DNA from: DSXF01 sp964387495
GTDB taxonomy: Bacteria > Chloroflexota > Anaerolineae > Anaerolineales > Villigracilaceae
Assembly: GCA_964387495.1 (NCBI GenBank)
Contig: CAYLXB010000020.1
Location: 1-46,222 of the forward strand
Reading direction: 5' to 3'
DNA length: 46,222 nucleotides
A program made the position numbers and the translations under genes. Position 1 is the stretch's first letter. Every line of letters begins with the position of its first letter. This document shows positions 41,935 to 46,222 of the stretch, in pieces. The notes beneath the pieces are model-generated. The model did no database searches, was not told the origin of the DNA, and was given only the letters and a program-made list of their open reading frames with translations.

Positions 41935-43383
41935 CTATTTTTCCACCTGGCTCAAGAGGGCCTGGTAGAGGTTGAAATACTGGCGTGCCGAGCGCTCCCA
42001 GGAGAAGTCCTGAGTCATACCGGCTTTTTGCATGGCCTGCCAGCTTTCCCGCTGCGGGAAGGCCGCCAGTGCACTGCGGATGGTCTGGGCCAGGGCTTCT
42101 GGTGTATCTCCTTCGAAGACAAAACCGGTCTTGTCCGGGACGACGGTGTCCTTGAGCCCGCCGGTGGCACGCACCAAGGGGATGCAGCCGTAGCGCATGG
42201 CCATCATCTGCGCCAGGCCGCACGGCTCGTAACGCGAAGGCATCAATAGCATGTCGGCGCCGCCGTAGATCTGCCGCGCCAGGGTGGCATCGAAGCGCGT
42301 CTCCACCCGCACGCGCTCGGGCAGGTCCATCTGCAGCCGCCTGGCTTCAGCCTCCAGGGATGTGTCCCCCGTGCCTAGGATGACTGCCTGCCAGGGCAGG
42401 TCCTGCACCTGGCGCAGAGCAGCCAGCGCCAGGTCCACGCCTTTTTGCACATCCATGCGCCCGATCATTGCCAGCAGCGGCAGATTGGGATCCTTGGGGA
42501 TGTCCAGCCGCACCTGCAGTGCCTTTTTGTTCAGGGCCCGCGTGGAAACGGTCTCCGGCTTGAAGGTAAAAGCCAGGGCCTCATCCACAGCCGGATCGAA
42601 GGAGTGCGTATCGATGCCGTTCAGGATGCCGTGAATCACGTCCGAGCGCGTCTGCAGGAAATCCTGCAAGCCCGCGCCGTACTCGGGGGTGAGCATCTCG
42701 CGCGCGTAGGTCGGGGAGACGCCCACGATGGCATCCGCCGACCACAGGCCAAGCGGCAGGGGCATGGCGCGCCCCCACCCGGGCAGGCCGGCCTTCACTG
42801 GCGGCAGGCCGTAGGCAGCCATGCGCGGAGCCAGGTCGGGTCCCATGAAAGGCAGGTTGTGGACGGTCAGCACCGAGACTGTGCCGGTAAACTCCTCTTT
42901 CCAGCGCCGCACCAGCAGGCCGTAGACCGCCAGGGCAGTGTGCCAGTCGTTCGCATGCAGCACGTCTGGCTGCCAGTCGACATGGCGCAGCATCTCCAGG
43001 GCCGCCAGCGAGAAAAAGGCATATTTTTCACCGTCCAGGGCCGCGTTGGATGAGTAGACCGTCCCCGTGGAGTTGATCGGGTCGCCGGCGATGAAATAGA
43101 CCGGCATGCCCTCCAGGTTGGATTCGAAGATCTGAACCAGTTCCTGCCCGCCGGTGCGCGGCAGGTAAAAGGTGACTGCCGGGCGGAGGGTGGCCGATTC
43201 GGTCCGCAGCATGGGATGCAGGGGAAGCACCAGCCGCATGTCCACCTGGATCCCGCCGGTGAATTCAGCGGACAGGGCACGCAGGGCACGCGGCAGGGAA
43301 CCAGCCACATCCCCCAGGCCTCCGACCTTGACAAACGGGTCGGCTTCCGCAGCAATGAATAGAATTTTGAGGATGTTGGACAT
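41935..43383 (-). CDS. glgA: Glycogen synthase
   Basis: 482 residues, GT5. N-terminal KILFIAAEADPFVKVGGLGDVAG holds the ADP-glucose-binding KXGGL motif. The second domain has IGRMDVQKGVDL, MLLMPSRYEPCGLAQMMAM (catalytic Glu) and LVRATGGLKDTV. It extends alpha-1,4-glucan from ADP-glucose supplied by glgC. There is no Shine-Dalgarno; TAAAAT lies six bases before the ATG, so the transcript may be leaderless. Confidence 0.95.
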   Translation of the reverse strand: MSNILKILFIAAEADPFVKVGGLGDVAGSLPRALRALSAEFTGGIQVDMRLVLPLHPMLRTESATLRPAVTFYLPRTGGQELVQIFESNLEGMPVYFIAGDPINSTGTVYSSNAALDGEKYAFFSLAALEMLRHVDWQPDVLHANDWHTALAVYGLLVRRWKEEFTGTVSVLTVHNLPFMGPDLAPRMAAYGLPPVKAGLPGWGRAMPLPLGLWSADAIVGVSPTYAREMLTPEYGAGLQDFLQTRSDVIHGILNGIDTHSFDPAVDEALAFTFKPETVSTRALNKKALQVRLDIPKDPNLPLLAMIGRMDVQKGVDLALAALRQVQDLPWQAVILGTGDTSLEAEARRLQMDLPERVRVETRFDATLARQIYGGADMLLMPSRYEPCGLAQMMAMRYGCIPLVRATGGLKDTVVPDKTGFVFEGDTPEALAQTIRSALAAFPQRESWQAMQKAGMTQDFSWERSARQYFNLYQALLSQVEK

Positions 43384-43389
43384 AGATAC

Positions 43390-43395
43390 ATTTTA
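43390..43395 (-). promoter_or_regulatory. Possible -10 box of leaderless glgA
   Basis: TAAAAT on the minus strand, six bases before the ATG at 43383. No clear -35. The rest of 43396-43596 shows only GC-rich inverted pieces. Confidence 0.35.
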
Positions 43396-43596
43396 CAATA
43401 TTTCAGGAAAAATAGCGGCGCAATCTCCTCCAACTGTCACTTCAAGGCGGCGCTCCCGCGTTGCGCCCTGGAAAGGTCCCGCCGGCCTGTGCCGCGCAGC
43501 GGTAAGCAATCCCCTCACCATACTATCCCCTATACCATCCCCTCCGGGAACAAACCCGGCGCATCCATCGTCTGGTTAAACAGGTCCAAAGAAAAT

Positions 43597-43625
43597 TTGT
43601 CAAGAAATGCTCTCTGTATTACACT
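43597..43625 (+). promoter_or_regulatory. Promoter of the NBR1/peptidoglycan-binding lipoprotein
   Basis: TTGTCA (43597-43602), a 17-base spacer and TACACT (43620-43625), 47 bases before the ATG, which also has AGGAGG upstream. Confidence 0.6.
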
Positions 43626-43672
43626 ATCCACGTGTCACTTAGGTACACATCCCATTACTTCAGGAGGATCCG

Positions 43673-44743
43673 ATGACCAGGAAAACACTGCCCGCACTCA
43701 TGGCCCTGCTCCTGGCAGTGCTGGCCTGCAATTTCCCCGGCATGACCACCCCGCCGGTGGTCGACCCGGGCACGGCAATGACTGCCATCGTGCAGACCAT
43801 CCAGGCGACGGTGATGACCGCCGTGGCCGCGACCACCGTCCCGACCCAGGGACCCCCGCCAACCGCCTCCAGCACACTCGTGCCCACCCAGCCGGCCCCC
43901 ACCCAGCCCGTGCCTACCTTGCAGCCCACAAAGACGAAACAGCCCACCCCCACCAATACCCCCATTCCCTGCAATGTGGCCAAATTCATCGAGGACGTGA
44001 ACTACCCCGATAACTCCGAGGTGGAAATCAACCAGTCCTTCACCAAGACCTGGAAACTTCAGAATGTGGGCACTTGCACCTGGAACTCCAATTACATGCT
44101 CGTCTTCACCACCGGCGACCGCATGGACGGCAACAGTTCACAACCGCTGACCAACGGCACCGTAGCCCCCGGCCAGACGGTGAACATCTCGGTGGACCTC
44201 AAGGCGCCCGCCACCCCGGGCACCTACCGCGGCGACTGGAAACTGCGCGAGCCGGGCGGCGCAATCTTCAGCCTGACCACCGGCAAGTCCTTCTGGGTCC
44301 AGATCAAGGCAATCAAGCCAAACATCAACCTGCCGGACTGGCCGACACTGAACAAAGGTGACAAGACAGGTGAAGTGCGCGCCCTGCAGTACCTGTTGAA
44401 TTCTTACGGCAATAACCTGACCGTGGACGGAATCTTTGGGAACAGCACGCTGAATGCAGTGAAGCACTTCCAGCAGCAGAACGGTTTGAAGGTGGACGGC
44501 ATCGTCGGGCCAAAGACTTGGACCAAACTGGTCCAGGGCAAGCAGCTCTCGTCCGGCATGAAGGGCGATGCGGTGCGCGCGGCCCAGTTCCTGCTCTCGA
44601 AGAAGTACGGCTACGGCCTCGCCGTGGACGGCATCTTCGGGCCGGACACCAAGGATACGGTCAAGAGCTTCCAGAAGAGCAAGGGCCTGCAGGTGGACGG
44701 CATCGTCGGCCCGCAGACCTGGCAGGCACTCTTCTCGTATTAG
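43673..44743 (+). CDS. Lipoprotein with NBR1-like Ig domain and two peptidoglycan-binding domains
   Basis: 356 residues. Lipobox LLAVLAC with lipid C19, then a Thr/Pro-rich spacer (about 45-98). Residues about 100-212 form an Ig-like domain of the NBR1 central-domain type (FTKTWKLQNVGTCTWNSNY, GTYRGDWKLREPGG). Two PG_binding_1 domains follow (about 225-285 and 293-355), each with GDKTGEVRALQYLL or GDAVRAAQFLL, VDGIFG and VDGIVGPKTW or VGPQTW. Probably surface-anchored and bound to wall glycan. No enzyme domain is present. The partner gene 102 bases downstream is a NodB deacetylase. Confidence 0.9.
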   Translation: MTRKTLPALMALLLAVLACNFPGMTTPPVVDPGTAMTAIVQTIQATVMTAVAATTVPTQGPPPTASSTLVPTQPAPTQPVPTLQPTKTKQPTPTNTPIPCNVAKFIEDVNYPDNSEVEINQSFTKTWKLQNVGTCTWNSNYMLVFTTGDRMDGNSSQPLTNGTVAPGQTVNISVDLKAPATPGTYRGDWKLREPGGAIFSLTTGKSFWVQIKAIKPNINLPDWPTLNKGDKTGEVRALQYLLNSYGNNLTVDGIFGNSTLNAVKHFQQQNGLKVDGIVGPKTWTKLVQGKQLSSGMKGDAVRAAQFLLSKKYGYGLAVDGIFGPDTKDTVKSFQKSKGLQVDGIVGPQTWQALFSY

Positions 44744-44773
44744 AGTGGGAAGATATCCAGGGTAAACCGCCGT

Positions 44774-44807
44774 ACCGGCTGCCATCCAGGGATTGGTGGC
44801 AGCCGGT
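44774..44807 (+). terminator. Hairpin between the two cell-wall lipoprotein genes
   Basis: ACCGGCTGCCA (44774-44784) pairs with TGGCAGCCGGT (44797-44807), loop 12. No T-run; it may be partial termination or RNA protection. Confidence 0.5.
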
Positions 44808-44845
44808 TGGCGCGGCAAGGTTCGTGACCTTCGAAAGGGAATACC

Positions 44846-45661
44846 GTGCGGTCAATCCGGCTTGCAGCGCTCGGGATGATCTGGCTGGTGACAGCCTGCA
44901 CAAGCATGGGCACGGCCGCGCCGCCAACCCCCGCGGCAGGCAGTACGCCGGCGCCGTCAGCAACCCTCCTGCCATCCCTGACACCCGCCCCAAGCGCCAC
45001 ACCCGACCCGAACATCGCCTCCACCTGGGCTCCCGTCCCGGTCCAGTTCATTTACCACGGCAGCCGCGCCCTGCCGCATGTGGCACTCACCTTCGATGTC
45101 TGCCAGGATCCCGCCTATCCTGCCGGTTTTGACGCGGCAATCGTACAACAGCTTGTCGAGACTAACACCCCGGCGACTTTCTTCATGGGTGGAGACTGGA
45201 TGCGCACCCACCCGCAGGAAACCGCCCTGCTGGGGAGTTATCCGTTCTTCGAATTGGGCAACCACTCGTGGAGTCACCCCGACTTGCGGAGTCTGAGCGA
45301 CGAGGCGCTCGACCTGGAAATCGTCCAGACCCAGGATCTGCTCTACCTTTTGACGGGGCGGCAGGGGCAGTTGTTCCGTTTGCCGTATGGGTACGGGGAT
45401 GAGCGCGTGCTGAACGCCATCGCCGCCCACGGCCTGTACACGATCCAGTGGGATGTGGAGACGGGCGACCCGGATCCGAATTTCAGCGCGGAGACGATCC
45501 GGCGGGCGGTTCGCGAGGGCGTGCAGAACGGTTCGATTATCATCATGCACGCCAATGGGCGAGGCTGGCATACGGCCGAGGCGCTTCCGGGTATCCTGGA
45601 GGAATTGGGGAGCCGGGGCTTCGTGCCGGTGACGGTGACGGAACTGCTGGGGGAGGAGTGA
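44846..45661 (+). CDS. NodB polysaccharide deacetylase lipoprotein
   Basis: 271 residues starting at GTG (44846), with AAAGGGA upstream. Lipobox LVTAC, lipid C18, then a Pro/Thr/Ser spacer. NodB motifs: LTFDVCQD (catalytic D84; the second Asp of TFDD is V85), GNHSWSHPD (H140, H144), FRLPYGYGD, DVETGDPD and IIIMHANGRG. The family removes N-acetyl groups from chitin-like or peptidoglycan sugars. The Val at the metal-ligand position occurs in a subgroup with TFDxC, so activity is likely but not assured. Substrate is probably the cell wall. Confidence 0.88.
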   Translation: MRSIRLAALGMIWLVTACTSMGTAAPPTPAAGSTPAPSATLLPSLTPAPSATPDPNIASTWAPVPVQFIYHGSRALPHVALTFDVCQDPAYPAGFDAAIVQQLVETNTPATFFMGGDWMRTHPQETALLGSYPFFELGNHSWSHPDLRSLSDEALDLEIVQTQDLLYLLTGRQGQLFRLPYGYGDERVLNAIAAHGLYTIQWDVETGDPDPNFSAETIRRAVREGVQNGSIIIMHANGRGWHTAEALPGILEELGSRGFVPVTVTELLGEE

Positions 45662-45688
45662 AGTCTTTCGCTCAGTCGGTCGTAAGTT

Positions 45689-46111
45689 TTATGAATCGAT
45701 GCCGGAGGTCAGCTGCCGGTAAGCTCCCACCCACGGCTTGCCCAGCCGGTGATTGGCCGCCACCTGCACCTTGCTCAATTTCCCCGCCACCTGCACCGAG
45801 ACCTGCGCCACCTGGGGCCAGTCTTCCGCCAGCAGGGCCTGTTTCATTTTCTCCCCCAGCACCCCCGTCCATAACCATTCCATCCGGAATCGGTCGGCCT
45901 TGACCCAGTAATCGCGCTTTTCCCAGGCCGCCACGGTGACGTCGATGCCGGCCGCGATCTGCACTAGGGCCAGGGTGATGAAGGCCGCCAGGTCGCGTGC
46001 CTCCGTGCTCACCTCGGTCTGTCGGGCAAGTTCTCGTACCGCCAGGACGATGGCTTTGCTCAGCCGGGTGCGTTCCTTGCCGGCGGAATCGGGGTTGATG
46101 ACTCTGCTCAT
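45689..46111 (-). CDS. Small protein of unknown function
   Basis: 140 residues, predicted all-helical, no signal peptide. I do not recognise a family. The N-terminal half (LSKAIVLAVRELARQTEVST, LAAFITLALVQIAAGIDVTV) is amphipathic; the C-terminal half is mixed and basic. GGAG precedes the ATG at 46111, and a perfect TATAAT is found about 38 bases upstream. Convergent with the NodB gene. Confidence 0.75.
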   Translation of the reverse strand: MSRVINPDSAGKERTRLSKAIVLAVRELARQTEVSTEARDLAAFITLALVQIAAGIDVTVAAWEKRDYWVKADRFRMEWLWTGVLGEKMKQALLAEDWPQVAQVSVQVAGKLSKVQVAANHRLGKPWVGAYRQLTSGIDS

Positions 46112-46149
46112 GAAATCTCCAGGAAGGAATTGTCAGACAAACGGGGAAG

Positions 46150-46155
46150 ATTATA
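46150..46155 (-). promoter_or_regulatory. -10 box for the 140-residue unknown
   Basis: TATAAT on the minus strand, 38 bases before the ATG at 46111. No good -35 at 16-18 bases; TTGAGA lies 21 bases upstream. The last 70 bases of the window hold no gene I can support. Confidence 0.4.
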
Positions 46156-46222
46156 CCGTAATTGGGCTTATGGCGTTCTCAAGAATGATTGACAAGTAGA
46201 CAAAAAGACCCTTCTCGATAAA

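Noticed and set aside
40525..42249. Plus-strand open frame of over 500 codons across malQ/glgC/glgA
   Set aside because: It is a shadow of three clear enzymes on the other strand; no domain seen.
43437..43480. GC-rich GGCGGCGC/GCGCC pieces as a further copy of the dispersed repeat
   Set aside because: Shared only short GC words; the diagnostic TGTCATGCTGAGG and GCCGAAGCATC cores are missing.
46188..46222. TTGACA near the right edge as an outward promoter
   Set aside because: No acceptable -10 at 16-18 bases before the window ends.

Overview
The window is a GC-rich bacterial chromosome segment with closely packed genes. It most resembles a member of the Chloroflexota, class Anaerolineae. That is an inference from gene content (VCBS/InlB-repeat and delta-60 secreted proteins, Pro/Thr-rich lipoproteins, TIR-WD40 and kinase-TPR proteins, a long class II aldolase); there is no rRNA marker here. 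I saw no tRNA, rRNA, CRISPR array or transposase. The first gene runs off the left edge.

Layout. 0-6.4 kb: end of a large secreted repeat protein, a Nudix hydrolase, a class II aldolase-like enzyme and a conserved unknown. 6.4-10.5 kb: a molybdenum hydroxylase operon (FAD/[2Fe-2S] fusion, small membrane protein, molybdopterin subunit). 10.5-14 kb: a tandem 70-bp repeat, a DUF1361 membrane protein and a Ser/Thr kinase with ten TPRs. 14-16.8 kb: YqeB-like, YqeC-MocA fusion and a second MocA-like protein, the accessory set tied to selenium-dependent molybdenum hydroxylases. 16.9-20 kb: lipid kinase, acyltransferase, threonine aldolase and a GNAT.

20.1-30.0 kb is visibly less GC-rich and is bracketed by two short inverted-repeat elements. 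It holds a TIR-WD40 protein (14 WD repeats) and a tight four-gene operon: PlsY-like acyltransferase, a Rph-like ATP/His dikinase, and an ABC exporter (ATPase plus FtsX permease). This is the best candidate for an undescribed system.

30.0-36.2 kb: a radical SAM DNA-repair-type protein with a near-consensus leaderless promoter overlapped by an operator-like palindrome, then GrpB, a ferredoxin, a delta-60 repeat protein, the nickel superoxide dismutase pair sodN-sodX, and a secreted laminin-G-like protein. 36.2-43.4 kb, minus strand: glycogen genes glgA, glgC and malQ, followed by a polytopic membrane protein and a C45-type amidohydrolase lipoprotein. 43.6-46.2 kb: two cell-wall lipoproteins (NBR1-like plus peptidoglycan binding; NodB deacetylase) and a conserved unknown.

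Several genes without a Shine-Dalgarno sequence have a -10 hexamer exactly six bases before the ATG, which suggests leaderless transcripts are common in this organism.
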